Below are positions 1 through 10,731 of a stretch of 64,000 nt of DNA, piece by piece. The translations under genes and the position numbers were made by a program. Source of the DNA: Micrasema longulum (taxonomy: Eukaryota > Arthropoda > Insecta > Trichoptera > Brachycentridae); contig JAGVSM010001359.1 in assembly GCA_022494885.1 (NCBI GenBank), forward strand, positions 62,001 through 126,000, in the 5' to 3' direction. Each line of letters opens with the position of its first letter. The stretch's first letter is position 1. The notes under the pieces were generated by a model, which was not told the origin of the DNA, did not search any database, and worked only from the letters and a program-made list of their open reading frames with translations.

Positions 1-291
1 AAGAAATGTATTGTTAGATAGGTACACATCCCTTCTGGGATTTAAATAAAATAAAACACAATAAAAAAGAAATATAAAGATAATTTCAGTAAAAATTTAC
101 ACTATACAGAAGAGAGGAGGGGGCAAAAGTGGCAAGTAAAGGGAAAATATTTAAATAGTGACACTAACTGTGAACAATGAAGGGGCATCTCTGACATTAG
201 AGGAAATATTATTCCATGATCGAGCAGCTATCATCGTGAAAGGAGGCAAAAACATTAGAACAAAAATAATTGAATATTTTTTCTTGTGCAG
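1..291 (+). other. CPSF6: CPSF6 intron, 3' part
   Basis: AT-rich sequence that ends in a T-rich tract and the acceptor TTTTCTTGTGCAG directly before the exon at 292. I see no gene or repeat in it. Confidence 0.7.
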
Positions 292-485
292 GTTGCCAAC
301 GACGACCGGTGTAAGATCCTGATCTCCTCCCTCCAGGACACGCTGCACGGTGTGGAGACCAAGAGCTACGGCTCGGCCTCGCGCCGCGAGCGCTCTCGCT
401 CCAGGGACCGCGTGCACCGCCGCGCGGCGCGCCGAGAGCGCTCCGCCTCCCGCTACCGCTCCCGCGAGCGAGAGGACAGGGACAG
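292..485 (+). CDS. CPSF6: CPSF6 (CFIm68) exon: conserved helix and start of RS-like domain
   Basis: CPSF6 is the large subunit of cleavage factor Im. With NUDT21 (CFIm25) it binds UGUA motifs in the nucleus and steers poly(A)-site choice; in vertebrates its RS-like tail binds Transportin-3. Reading from GTT at 292 gives [20 protein letters not shown] followed by [19 protein letters not shown] and an Arg/Ser/Glu tract. This matches the segment I recall just upstream of the RS-like domain in animal CPSF6. The acceptor is ..TTCTTGTGCAG and the donor is GACAG|GTGAG at 486. The exon has 64 codons plus 2 nt, so it ends in phase 2. It is GC-rich in a roughly 70% AT setting. The RRM and proline-rich region must lie upstream. 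The closest alternative would be the paralogue CPSF7, which has a different pre-RS segment. The exon start is inferred from the splice site; no mRNA was seen. Confidence 0.9.
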
Positions 486-690
486 GTGAGACGATGGAGA
501 TAGAGACCTGAAAACTAAATGTTTGTCTGAGAATATAAGAAAATAATCAGCGGGGAGAGCTGTGTCAGGTCCATGGCTGCAAACATTGAATATATGTGTT
601 TGAGGGTTACTATTACATTATAAATTGAATTTACAATGGGTTAATTTTACGCAGTACCAAAAAATTTTATTGCAAAATAGTTCTATATAC

Positions 691-974
691 TGGAACCTCA
701 TTACACAAGGGATTCGTTCCACACAGTACTGTGTAGAAAAAGTATACTAAAAAAAAAACAATTGTTTACTACTTATTTTTACCTTAATTTTTTTTATCAT
801 CAAAATACTTGAAAAATCTTAACAAAGGTTATTTACTATCATGTATTATACGCCAATTAAGTAAAATAACGATGTAGGTCATTCCAATAGTATAATATAT
901 TACCATTACACATTGTTAAATTAATATTCAAAAATTGTTTCACAAAAAAAAACATGTAAAATGAGGTTCCAGTG
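691..974. mobile_element. Short pogo/Tc1-mariner-like MITE, TA-flanked
   Basis: Inverted ends CTGGAACCTCATTACACAAG at 691 and the complement of CACTGGAACCTCATTTTACA ending at 974, with TA on each side. It contains AAAAAGTATACTAAAAAAA, also present in the element at 20249, so the two are one family. No transposase is left. Confidence 0.65.
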
Positions 975-2178
975 TATTAGTTTGTTCCAGTTCCTAAGTC
1001 CTTAACTCATTTTGCATTGTCCACTGTTATATAAACATCAGCAACCGCTCGATTTACTGAATAGGGGGGGGCTTAGAGGTAAGACGTATTCTACGTCAAA
1101 ATTACAACTAAGTTTGTTTTGTACGGATCGGAAAACTTAACAAAGGGCTGATCAGATTTGGACTATCTTAGAATATTGTTATAATGACAACCAAATTGTA
1201 TATTACGTGTGATGACTAGTGGATTGGCTAAATATTACGTATGTCTGAAGTCTACAAGAAACAATTGTTGAATGTCCGCTTGCCAGCTATGCAGGTAAGC
1301 AGAACTCTTTAGGCATGTTATTCACAAACATTGCGTAATAAACAAATTGGTTAAAGTTTTGTCTGCAAATTTTTCACTCAGATTGTTTGCATACAATAAA
1401 TGCTATATAAAAATCTGGGAAAAGTGGCCATGGCACGAAGATGATGGACTCTCATCGGAATCCATTCAATTTCCTAAAAAAAAGTTCGTGTACTCAGATT
1501 CAAAATCTTAACAAGCATACTATTCATGTAATGGGTATTTGTTGTATATTGCTTATTGCTCTTACTGACAAAATTGTGCCGTTTATTCAGTGAGAAAAAT
1601 TATCAAAATAACATACTAGCTTACTTATAATAGACTTCAACTCAGAACTCTGACCAATTTATTTTTTCAATTTTCTGATCCATATAAAACGAGCATTATT
1701 TTATTGAGTAATCTTCGACTACAGTATTAACTATATTTTATTTTACTGGGATAGGGATATTTATATTGATAAAGACAACTCCCGTGCATACATAGCTGAA
1801 ACATCCAGTGAAGCAAAAGGTACATTTTAATTCATTTTATAACTTTTTCCCGCATTCCCTGATGAGATAAACCAACACACTCAAGCCAGAGTAAGCATAT
1901 AAGGGCTTCAAAATAGAAGATTTTCTCAAAACATTGCATATTTTATATCTAGTTATGTATTGCTTCTCAACTTTTCTCTAATTTTTTTTTACATTTGCAT
2001 TAAAGAACTTTCTTGAAAAACTTATTGATTTGAAATTGCTGCGTTTACTCATTAACATGAAGTGAATGAAAAATCAATCACTGTGCACACTACAGACCTC
2101 ACAATTGGTGTTCATTGTATGCATTTATCGAATATATTGGTGTTTTTATTTGTTTTCGCCAAACCTATTTTATTATTA

Positions 2179-2760
2179 TTAGGTGTACAACTTTACTTCC
2201 GCCGTTTTTGTTTTCCAAAATTTAAGGCCTTATTGTAAAAAACTGGTTTTACATTTATGATTCAAAGTACTGTCCATAGCTGGCCACCAACTTCTCCTAT
2301 CTTTCGATCAGCGTACGAATCCTGCATTAAAAAATCTGGTCATTTTTTGAAGCGATCCTCGAATCTATCCATTTTTTTTTTACTTCTTCATAAGACCGGA
2401 AGTGCTGGTCAGCTTGGCCTTGTGCCGTCGATCAAAACAGGTGATAGTCAGAGGGAGCAACGTCTGGAGCATACGGCGGGTGGGGTAGGACTTCCCATTT
2501 CAACGTTTCCAAGTATGTCTTGACCACTTTTGCAACATGTGGTCAAGCTAGTGTCATGTTACAAATCACTTTATCACGTCTCTCAATGTATTGCGACCGT
2601 TTGTCTTAAATTCTCGGCTCAAACACATTAATTGCGTTCGTTAACAATCACCTGTGATTGTTTCACTCGGTTTAAACAGCTTATAATACACTATGCCGAG
2701 CTGATCCCACCAATATTCTGTATGGCCGTCGACATGAGGATGGTACATAATCTAAAAATT
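2179..2760 (-). mobile_element. Mariner transposase relic (C-terminal half)
   Basis: On the minus strand, pieces in shifting frames read as mariner transposase: EYWWDQLGIVYYKLFKPSE, then GDC*RTQLM, then TYLETLKWEVLPHPPYAPD, VAPSDYHLF and HFRSYEEVKKKWIDSRIAS, ending near VASYGQYFES. The last catalytic Asp region (PPYxPDxAPSDY) is visible. The element end is probably AGGTGTACAACTTTACTTCC at 2181 beside TA. The N-terminal half and the other inverted repeat are missing. Several stops and frameshifts show it is long dead. It lies in a CPSF6 intron, antisense to the gene. Confidence 0.85.
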
Positions 2761-2784
2761 GAATGCGGGGGTTGTTGTTATTTA

Positions 2785-3010
2785 TTGGCACAAAGTTTAT
2801 TAAATCTTGTGAGCAATGTGGCCCTATCTCATTTTCGACTACTAACCTGGCTCGATGTTTGGTTTTCATTGCAGCCAGTGCTGAATAGCCCGTTTTGCAT
2901 AAATAAGACATTTCAAACAGTAGATGTACCTGCATTTATGCATACTTTGCAATACAAAGATTCATACTCTCCACTTAGATTAATCCAAAATTGAATTAAG
3001 GTTTAGTTTT
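2785..3010 (-). mobile_element. hAT transposase relic (C-terminal dimerisation region)
   Basis: The minus strand reads LFEMSYLCKTGYSALAAMKT then KHRARLVVENEI. This matches the hAT C-terminal pattern (YLCExGFSALxxxKTKYRxRLxVExDLR) seen in ZBED5/FAM200-type transposases. One stop lies upstream. The sequence at about 3111-3138 (CTCCCAGGTTAAAAACCGCT) resembles a hAT terminal repeat and may mark the element's edge. It abuts the mariner relic in the same orientation. Confidence 0.75.
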
Positions 3011-4010
3011 GAAACTTTTATTTTAGTGAGCTATCGCATGATAATTTAAAAAAATAAAAATAAATTTTGTCACCTTCCCTGGCAAAATTCCGCACTTCTC
3101 CTTGGAGGTGCACCTCCCAGGTTAAAAACCGCTGGCCTAAGCCATCTATAGGAAAACAGTGGAAGCAAAATTGTGCATCTAATATTATTATTTTCATTTT
3201 AGTATTTCGTCGCTGTGCCTTGGAAACCGGCTATGTGCATTAATTTTACTAAATATGTTTTTTTACACCAAAAATGGCAAAAAAATATTTTTTGCCACAA
3301 TTAGAATGATAACGTACCAATTTTCGTAAACTTACTACATTTAAGTACTCACTTAAAAACAAAAAGCAATCTTCCCAGACGTTTTTATTAAAATCTGCAA
3401 TGTTTTTTGTTCCTCATTATCATTTTTGTGTAAAACACATGGCGAATTTCCAAGGCGTATTTATACTATATGTTTATTGTTTAAATACATAAACAATAAT
3501 TTAAGGAAATGTTTATTTTTATTGATAATAGTATATCACCTTATCAAATGCACCGTGGTTAGCTTTAAGAAGACCGAAAATTTCCAGATTTCTGAAGAAA
3601 TTTTTTTGTAAACTGGTGAGTTTTTAATATGCTGTGAAAATATCATTGTAATTTAAAAAATTAAACTTGCACTAAAGGGTTCAAATGATTTCACTTTGAA
3701 ATGCCAATCATATTTATTTTTCAATTCCTCAGTGGAAGAATCATTAAAACCGTTATTTAGGATTACCATTTTAACTAATTATATCCTTCTACAATTAAAC
3801 TTATTATGACAAATTATCGATGTTACTCTTAGTTTTGAATCCAATGTTATTTAATCCGGCCATACAAAATTAGTACTAAAATGCTTTGTTTTTAAGAATT
3901 ACTTTCAAAATATAGTGTGTATAAAAGATATTGCTCAGTGAAGATTTACCTCGGAGAATAAGTATTAGTTTAGAGGAGCATCTGTACTGACTGTGGTATT
4001 GCCTTTACAG

Positions 4011-4058
4011 ATACAGGGAACGTTCGAGAGAACGCGACAGGGATCGTGATAGGGATAC
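4011..4058 (+). CDS. CPSF6: CPSF6 exon, 48-nt RS-like microexon
   Basis: Completes the split Arg codon (AG|A), then reads YRERSRERDRDRDRD and ends with AC of a split Thr codon. The acceptor is TGCCTTTACAG|AT and the donor GATAC|GTGAGT. It is in phase 2 at both ends and 48 nt long, so skipping it keeps the frame. The Arg-Glu/Arg-Asp dipeptides match the RERSRERERHRDRDRDRD-type run of animal CPSF6. Confidence 0.88.
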
Positions 4059-5288
4059 GTGAGTATTTCCCATTTACCAACGTATTACCCACTCGGGTTC
4101 ACAAGTTGATAAATCCACACTTGTACAAATGCGCTTGCAACTATTGCAGCACTTAAATACAATATGTACATTTTCAATTATTAAATATATGTACCACTTA
4201 ATATTTAGTGCATTTGTACAACAGTGTTCCTATTGCTAAACTTTTTTTTTTCTTTTTACAATTTTTTTATGTTATCGTAATAGTCTGGTTTTTGGGTTAT
4301 TGTTGTTTTGTTGGTATATTTTATGTAGTCATAATAATATTTTACGTAACAATGTAAACTACTGTTTCCTTATAATGTATTTATTTTTTTCTCATTAAAC
4401 TATATGTAATACTATTACTATTTGTATCTTATACCTAAATCCTTAAATAGTCTGCCAAAAAATGTTTGGGACATATCAAAATACTCGAAATAAAAGCAGG
4501 AACTAAAAATTATAATTGTAAATAGAAATGCAATTAATTACTACTACTACTACCATCACGCCATTTCCCCGTAGGGGTAGGCAGAGAGAATGGACCGCCA
4601 CACGTCTATCCTGGCATACAATCCTAGCCTCTTCCACATTCATACATCTTGTCATACATGCCCTTCGGTTATGTCTGCTTTTGACATGACCAGAGTTAAG
4701 ATTTTGGTTTATCTGATCATGCCACGTCTTCCTTGGTCGTCCTAATGGTTACCCTATATTTCGAGCTACCTACGTTTAGTTGAGATTTGTGACAATGTAT
4801 TTAGATTTTAAATTAATCAATTATTCTTTTTGAAAAAACCATTCTAAGTTTTTTATTTTTTTAAATATTTAACATGTCACTGGCAAAACACCTTTAAGGT
4901 GACACGCCATTAAAATGTTTTTTTTTTAAAAGCGTATTATTTCCGTAAAAAATAAATAAATCAAACTGAACTAAAATTGTATTCCTTGGCATGAGTTTTT
5001 CCAGTGAGGAACACATTGTTAATTCAATTGTAGAATGTATTGCGATAAAGTATTTTTTTAAAAAGACATTAATTTGATGTGAGTTTTTCTTCATATTTGT
5101 CTAACTTTTTATTTATTGAGATGCAATCTACACCTAAAATCATCTATAAACCATGTATATCTTTCTACTGCATGAACTTACACACGAGTGTAAATTTGTA
5201 ATTTTTGGTATAGTAGATTTCTCCCGACTTAATAGTAAGCTACGTTGCAATGCACATTTTCAAGTATACAAATTCTTTTCTCTTTCAG
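4059..5288 (+). other. CPSF6: CPSF6 intron (1.2 kb)
   Basis: GT-AG intron. Apart from the LINE tail at 4537-4755 it is AT-rich, with no gene I can support. Confidence 0.8.
4537..4755 (-). mobile_element. RTE-like LINE 3' end with TAG-repeat tail
   Basis: The minus strand reads (with shifts) HVxQDVxM, then VWRSILSAYPYGEMA*, the last residues of the reverse-transcriptase protein also seen at 26441-27117. A (TAG)n tail follows at 4539-4553. A short 3' copy inside a CPSF6 intron. Confidence 0.75.
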
Positions 5289-5378
5289 GTACTATCGGGA
5301 TAACTATCGCGAAAGAGAAAGGTCTCGTTCCAGGGGAGATCGCACTGATCATTACAGAGGCCATAGTAGAGAAGAAAG
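5289..5378 (+). CDS. CPSF6: CPSF6 exon, 90-nt RS-like exon
   Basis: Reads (T)YYRDNYRERERSRSRGDR, then TDHYRGHSREE and AG of a split Arg codon. The acceptor is CTCTTTCAG|GT and the donor GAAAG|GTATAA. Phase 2 at both ends and 90 nt, so skipping keeps the frame. The DxYYRERSRERER-like composition fits the animal CPSF6 C-terminal domain. Confidence 0.88.
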
Positions 5379-6970
5379 GTATAAAAATTATCGCTGTATC
5401 ATTTTAAAACCTTGATAAGTAGTGTTGGAATTTTACCTACCATTGGAAACTCTTACAATGTTTCTATTGATTTCTGGAGTCCATATTATGAGAGATGCGT
5501 TCACTTTCTTACCCGTTGTCTGTGGTTTTTACTGTCTATTCCTGGTATATTTGTCTATTACGGTCGCTCTATCCATTTCTGGACAGGTGTTTTTAACCCG
5601 ATGGCTACTCGGGTAAAAATCCTGAAAAGGGTAATCCAGTAAAGATAAGTTCACCTCAGTTCATAATGTAGTGATTTGTGCATTTGGATTGTATTCCTGG
5701 CAAGATGGATGTAAAATATTGGTTTTAAAGGTGGATCTACGTTGCAATTAATTGTTCTTGGACCGGCCTGGCGAGCATAAAACTGATCACTTTGCCTTTA
5801 TGCATAGGTGTAGATTTTACCACTTTTTCTCGGTTATATTTTCTTTTCAAATTTTATGAAAAAGTATCATCCTCAGAGTTGTTCGAGCAATTTTAGCTAG
5901 TTAGGTAACTTATCCACTTGCTGTTTTCATTTAAACATCAGAAGTAACATGTAAAATATATAAATAAACGGTTTTATGTATGTTAAAACCCTAGATTATG
6001 GTAAAAAATGCCATGTCTTTTAGCAGGATGAAGACTTTAACCAGCATATAACTGCTGCTATTTTTGGGTTATGCAGAAAACAATAGGATATTATCACTTT
6101 TATTTTGCAATAAAATAAAGAAAAAAAATTACGATGGTGACTACAATTTTTTTTTTTATGTCCACGTGTCAATTTTTCATAGCTGTTTAAAAACGTATAT
6201 TTTGAAACAAGAGAAAGCTAATATTTTTTGAGAGTTACACCTTTGTAGAATTGAAAAGTAGTGCTTGGTTAATATAGTGGGTAGTATAACTCAAAACTTA
6301 TGACTTATCATTCTTTGCAACTGAGCCATCAATATACTACTCATTTTGCATGTTTGAGCATTCTGTAATTGAACGTAGTTATGCGGAAAGCAGCCAGTCC
6401 ACAATTTCAAAAAATGAGAATTTGGTATTATCGGGTACAGTAAGGTCAATTCTATGTTCTGTTGAAAACAGCTAGGCTGCTTTCATCCAAAAAAACTGTA
6501 ATAATACCTTGTAAAAATAGTGTTGATTTTAAAAACAGCATTTTTTAATTTGCAAAAAACACCCACAGCTCTAGAAAAATCTTACCGCACTTTAAAATTA
6601 CTACTAAAACTGGTCAAATAGTAATAAAATACTTGTTTGAAATATAAAAAAACTAATGTATTAATTGTTTATCATCTGTCAAAGTCAAAAACATTCAAAC
6701 TGTTGTGTAGATTTAATTATTCACTGTTTTCACAAAAGTGCTATTGTCTCAGTTTCACTTTTCTATGGCTGGCTGCTTTCTACATAACTACGTTCAATTG
6801 TAAATCTGAATAACTTACTTTTAGGCTATTTAAATTACTTTTATGTTATAAGTGGCAAAATCTACATCCATCCTTACCCGTACATAGTTAAATATGTAAA
6901 AAAAAAAATCTTTATTTTCTTTCCACATTATTATATTATTCCATACTATATTTCTGTTCTATTTTTTTAG
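5379..6970 (+). other. CPSF6: Last CPSF6 intron (1.6 kb)
   Basis: GT-AG intron ending in the acceptor ATTTTTTTAG|AC. It contains the foldback element at 6367-6800; the rest is AT-rich, without features I recognise. Confidence 0.8.
6367..6800. mobile_element. MITE with inverted ends in last CPSF6 intron
   Basis: The left end ATTGAACGTAGTTATGCGGA is repeated inverted at the right end (complement of ATTGAACGTAGTTATGTAGA); both ends go on with AAGCAGCCAG. About 430 bp, AT-rich inside, no coding. The family is not recognised. Confidence 0.7.
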
Positions 6971-7184
6971 ACCCCGAAAATCCCCAGTGGAACCCACTGC
7001 CGGTGATGCTCCCATTATATCCGAGTCCGGGTCCAAGTCTCGCTCCGGGGTGTCGTCCAGCGGCGGGGTGGGGTATTACGAGGAGCGCTACCGGGAACGC
7101 GGGGGTGGCGGGGCCCGCGACAGGGAGAGGGACCCCCCCGCCGAGAGGGAAAGGGACCGGGGCGAACACCGATCTCGTCACTAG
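6971..7184 (+). CDS. CPSF6: CPSF6 last coding exon with stop
   Basis: Starts by completing AG|A (Arg), then PRKSPVEPTAGDAPIISES, a Gly/Ser linker (SRSGVSSSGGVGYYEER), and Arg/Glu/Asp runs to the C-terminus RGEHRSRH, TAG at 7182-7184. The end is like the short basic tail (EYRHR type) of vertebrate CPSF6. Phase is consistent (1 + 71 x 3 nt). It is GC-rich, unlike the AT-rich intron and 3' UTR. The SPVEPT and Gly/Ser stretch looks lineage-specific. Read with the three upstream exons it gives 181 residues with no internal stop. Confidence 0.9.
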
Positions 7185-8649
7185 AACAGAATGTCGGAAC
7201 CAAAAGTTAACATCAAACTACAAAAAAAATAACCACATTTTCATTTTCTTTATGATGCCAGTATGCGATTTGATGAAGTATAATCCGGTCCGGTCATTCC
7301 TACCAAATTTCGGAAGTTTAATATTGCAGTGTTTTTATCGGCCAAATCCATTCTTATACGATTGTAATCAATCAAATTACATATGAGAAAATTACGCAAA
7401 GAATATTTACTGTGGTTCTAACAAGTCATTCACAGTTCGTTTAATTTGAAAGAAATGTATATTTAATTGACGATGTGTGTAATCCCTTCATGACCCAAAC
7501 TTTTCTGACTGGAAGTTCATCAACTTTTCTCAAAACCGTTGGGTAATTTTAATTAAGCGGTATTTTTTTATGTATCGTATAAATATTGTTTTCTTACAAT
7601 TTGACTAAGACGAACTTTAATTTGCTTTGTTTACGAATATGTACTACGTTTACCGCAAATATATTTTCTTAACTATCACCTTAATATAAATTACTGTAAG
7701 CGATAACGTGGTGTTACACACCCTGGTGTTACACAATTCTGTATTGTATGACTTTTAAACTATTTTCATGCTTATCTTTTATTAGACATACCAATTGTCA
7801 GCTTTGTTTTAACAAAATTGTAGGCTATAATTCCATACAATATTAATAAGATCGTTACGTGTGTAAGTATACATTAGAAGTTTCAAGTGTACAACGTAAC
7901 CACTAGATTTAGAAGTTAAATGTTGTCTGTATTCTTGAGGGAAATCTCAGTTGGAAACCGTCAAGCAAATCGTCTCGCAAGAAAACCAAGAGAGAAGAAT
8001 TTGATAAAATTTTACTTTGTATTTTCCTTTTATGTATTAGTAAAGTTATAAAAATTTCAAAATATCAATGTATTTTACTACTGTATTTTCTAGAACTCTG
8101 TTTTATTTGTCGTCTCCTCATTTATTTATATTCTTTGTATTCCATTACATCCTCTTATTTATACTCTGCCTGTGTAACAATATATCACTCTCATACTCTG
8201 CTCACAATGAGCTCATTTTATATTCTGTAACAAGTCAACCATATGTAGGTTTATATCAACTATATTTAATTGGCTGATAAAGAACTGACTGTAATATTGT
8301 ACTGTTACAATTAGTTTTTTTAGTTATAAATACATATCTTAAACACTAAATTTTAACGTTGACTTGTCCATGATCATTTTATACTTTATTCATGTCCAAT
8401 AATTACTATTATATTTTTTTTTTCAAGTCCTGTTTCTATTAACAGAACTTAAGGAATCGATTCTTTACTATTTTTATTTTGTAAAGCTGATAAATTTCTT
8501 TTATAGGAAATTTATGGTAACACTTACTTGTAACTTTTTATCGGAGTATTATTTTATGGCTTTTAAAAATATAAATATCCTGTTTTGTAATCTATTCTGA
8601 TTAATAATATTTATGTTTTTTGTTGATATTTCTTGATAAAACTCCATAG
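7185..8649 (+). other. CPSF6: CPSF6 3' UTR and downstream flank
   Basis: AT-rich sequence after the stop. I saw no canonical AATAAA in the first 1.3 kb, so the cleavage site is unplaced; a variant signal or a longer 3' UTR is possible. A short tandem GTGGTGTTACACA occurs near 7710-7735. No other gene is seen. Confidence 0.4.
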
Positions 8650-9100
8650 TTAATGATTATGATAAAATTATAAATAATCTTATAAATGAAACTTCTTGGT
8701 TTTTTTTATATTTTTTTAGATAAAACAAATATTTGCGTTCTTATGATTTACCCAAATATTTCATTTTTAGGGCACTTTTCAACGAGTTGTAAATAACTCA
8801 CTATTAGAAAATGGAATCGAGTTGGGGTAGAGTTAGTTGGATTCGAACCACGGACCTTTGGTCCGTGAGTCCGAGACAATAGCCACAGGACCACAACCCA
8901 ATATTTTACTTTAGTTTTACTTCTTATTATTTTGACCAACGAGCGCTTTCGCCTAAGTAGGCATCTTCAAGACTTGAAGATCAGTCTGTCTTGAAGATGC
9001 CTACTTAGGCGAAAGCGCTCATTGGTCAAAATAGTAAAAAGTAAAACTAAACCAAGAAGTTTCATTGATAAGTTTATTTAAAATTTTATCATAATCATTA
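8650..9100. mobile_element. Foldback element with 66-bp hairpin and SINE in one arm
   Basis: TAATGATTATGATAAAATT at 8650 reappears inverted ending at 9100. The inner arms at 8908-8973 and 8988-9053 form an almost perfect hairpin (GAGCGCTTTCGCCTAAGTAG.. core) with a 14-nt loop. The left arm is split by a SINE (8733-8900). A second, more diverged copy lies at 38778-38964. Confidence 0.75.
8733..8900 (-). mobile_element. tRNA-derived SINE, family 1
   Basis: The minus strand has a tRNA-like head with a B box GGTTCGAATCC and an A-box-like TGTGGCTATTG upstream, then a body ending near the sequence complementary to GCGTTCTTATGATTTACCC. Related copies lie at 21460-21611 and 63640-63792. It is inserted in the arm of the foldback, so it is younger than it. 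Confidence 0.7.
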
Positions 9101-9504
9101 TTCTGATTAACTTTGGACGTTTTTAGAACAAATACTTATGCTATATTTATTTAGTATTTCTCAATCGTATACATAATATGATTTACTCTTATTATATTTC
9201 TCTTTGGGAAATCGCTTACCGAGAAACACATTTTACGGATTATTTTTGCAAAACCCTTTTTTTACTCTACAAAAAATATAGAATGCATGCTTAGTACATT
9301 GTGCTGTTGCCAAAAGGCAAATTATGTTATTTGTAAAATAATTTTACCACATATTAATTTTGTGTAAAATCACTAAAATATATTTCAGTGACTTTATATG
9401 AAATATATAGTTCAATTACTTAACTTAAAAAATCACAAGTTAGTGCTTCGTGCATTACTTTTATATTATTTGTATTACATAGTTTCAATATATGTACTCA
9501 AATA

Positions 9505-10381
9505 CAGTAAAACCCCTGTTTTACTTTTTTCAAGAGAGCAACAAAAAAGTGTTGAACTGAGGAAAACGCTCAAGTGAGGAAATGAAAAAATGCATAAAAA
9601 TTGCAAAACTGTCATAATTAGGGCTTATTTATATTTATCCATGATTTCATTTTTTTTAATGTATTTTTTCAATCAATACCACAATGTGTTTTTTTTATTG
9701 AATCAAAAAAAACATGTTTAAATAATTTTATGTAGGTACTTAACCTTAAAAACACTAAAATAAAAATTTGCATAAAGTGCCCACAATGATTTTTTCCCTA
9801 AATATTGGGAAATTTTATTTATATGGTATCACTTTTTTTAGTATGGCACCCATAATTTCAACTGTCATTTACATCGCGGCAAAACTGTTTCACACTTTTA
9901 TGATAACTGCTTTAACAATATTCTTTCCAAATTATGTTTATAGCGTCAAATAATATTTCTATTACCAAATTTTTTAACTTTCTGCATCTTAATTTATTGA
10001 TGTAAAGACTGAATTCTTCATGCGTCAACCGCATTTCACAATTTAGTAAAATGTCAAAATTAGACACTTAACCAAAATGGTCAATTACACCAAACCTTCT
10101 TTGAATTTAGTTTGAGACAACAATTTACACATTTTTTGATTATTTTTTTTATCATTTCGTGATCTTATTCACCATTTCCGGCAAACACGACGGCGCGCAG
10201 CTCGGCGTCTTGAAAGATCTAATGAGTTTCGTAAAATTTCCAATTTAAAACCGGGGTTATGATAAACGTTATTCGGGGGGATATTTGAATGAGAATGTAT
10301 GGAAAAAAAGGGGACCTAAACATTTCGGTGTAGAAAGTGGGAAAACGTAAAATTGAGGAATGTAAAAATGAGGTTTTACTG
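9505..10381. mobile_element. pogo-like non-autonomous element, TA-flanked
   Basis: The ends CAGTAAAACCCCTGTTTTAC and (inverted) CAGTAAAACCTCATTTTTAC are flanked by TA (9503-9504 and 10382-10383). The CAGTAAAACCTC terminus is typical of pogo/Tigger elements. About 877 bp with no recognisable transposase. Confidence 0.75.
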
Positions 10382-10590
10382 TATATGGTATGTATTTATG
10401 GAAAGTCTTAAATTATAATTACTCCGTTATTCATTCTAAAAGTTTCCATATTCATTTCATTATGTTAATATATCCTATATAAACCTTTTCATAGTAAAGT
10501 AATAATAATGATTGAAATTTATTTTTAAACAAAATATTTATCGGGACTTTTGTCAAGTAATTAAATAGCCTAGACAGTTCATTTTTTCTA

Positions 10591-10731
10591 GTATCAATGG
10601 CAGCTATGTTTACTTATGTCATATAAATCACTTAAAGTTTACTAAGTACAACGCTAAACTCAAATGAAATTCTTTACAACGATAGCCACGATAAAGAACT
10701 GGTCTTTAGTTAACATAGCTGCCATCGATAC
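10591..10731. mobile_element. Short MITE with inverted ends
   Basis: ATCAATGGCAGCTATGTTTA near 10592 is repeated inverted as the complement of ATCGATGGCAGCTATGTTAA ending near 10731. About 140 bp, non-coding. Confidence 0.6.

Larger units (their letters stand above)
486..4010 (+). other. CPSF6: CPSF6 intron (3.5 kb)
   Basis: GT-AG intron between GACAG|GTGAG and TGCCTTTACAG|AT. It carries a pogo-like MITE (691-974), a mariner relic and a hAT relic, annotated separately. The rest (about 980-2170 and 3140-4000) is AT-rich with no gene or repeat I can support. Confidence 0.8.

Noticed and set aside
151..417. Minus-strand open frame over the first CPSF6 exon in the window
   Set aside because: Antisense shadow of the GC-rich RS-coding exon; the + strand frame has the conserved [17 protein letters not shown] segment.
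2257..2994. Plus-strand open frames at 2257-2523 and 2632-2994
   Set aside because: They are antisense to the mariner and hAT relics, whose minus-strand translations carry the family motifs.
6936..7203. Open frames on the minus strand and alternate + frame over the last CPSF6 exon
   Set aside because: They are shadows of the GC-rich RS-coding exon, which has the right phase, splice sites and homology.
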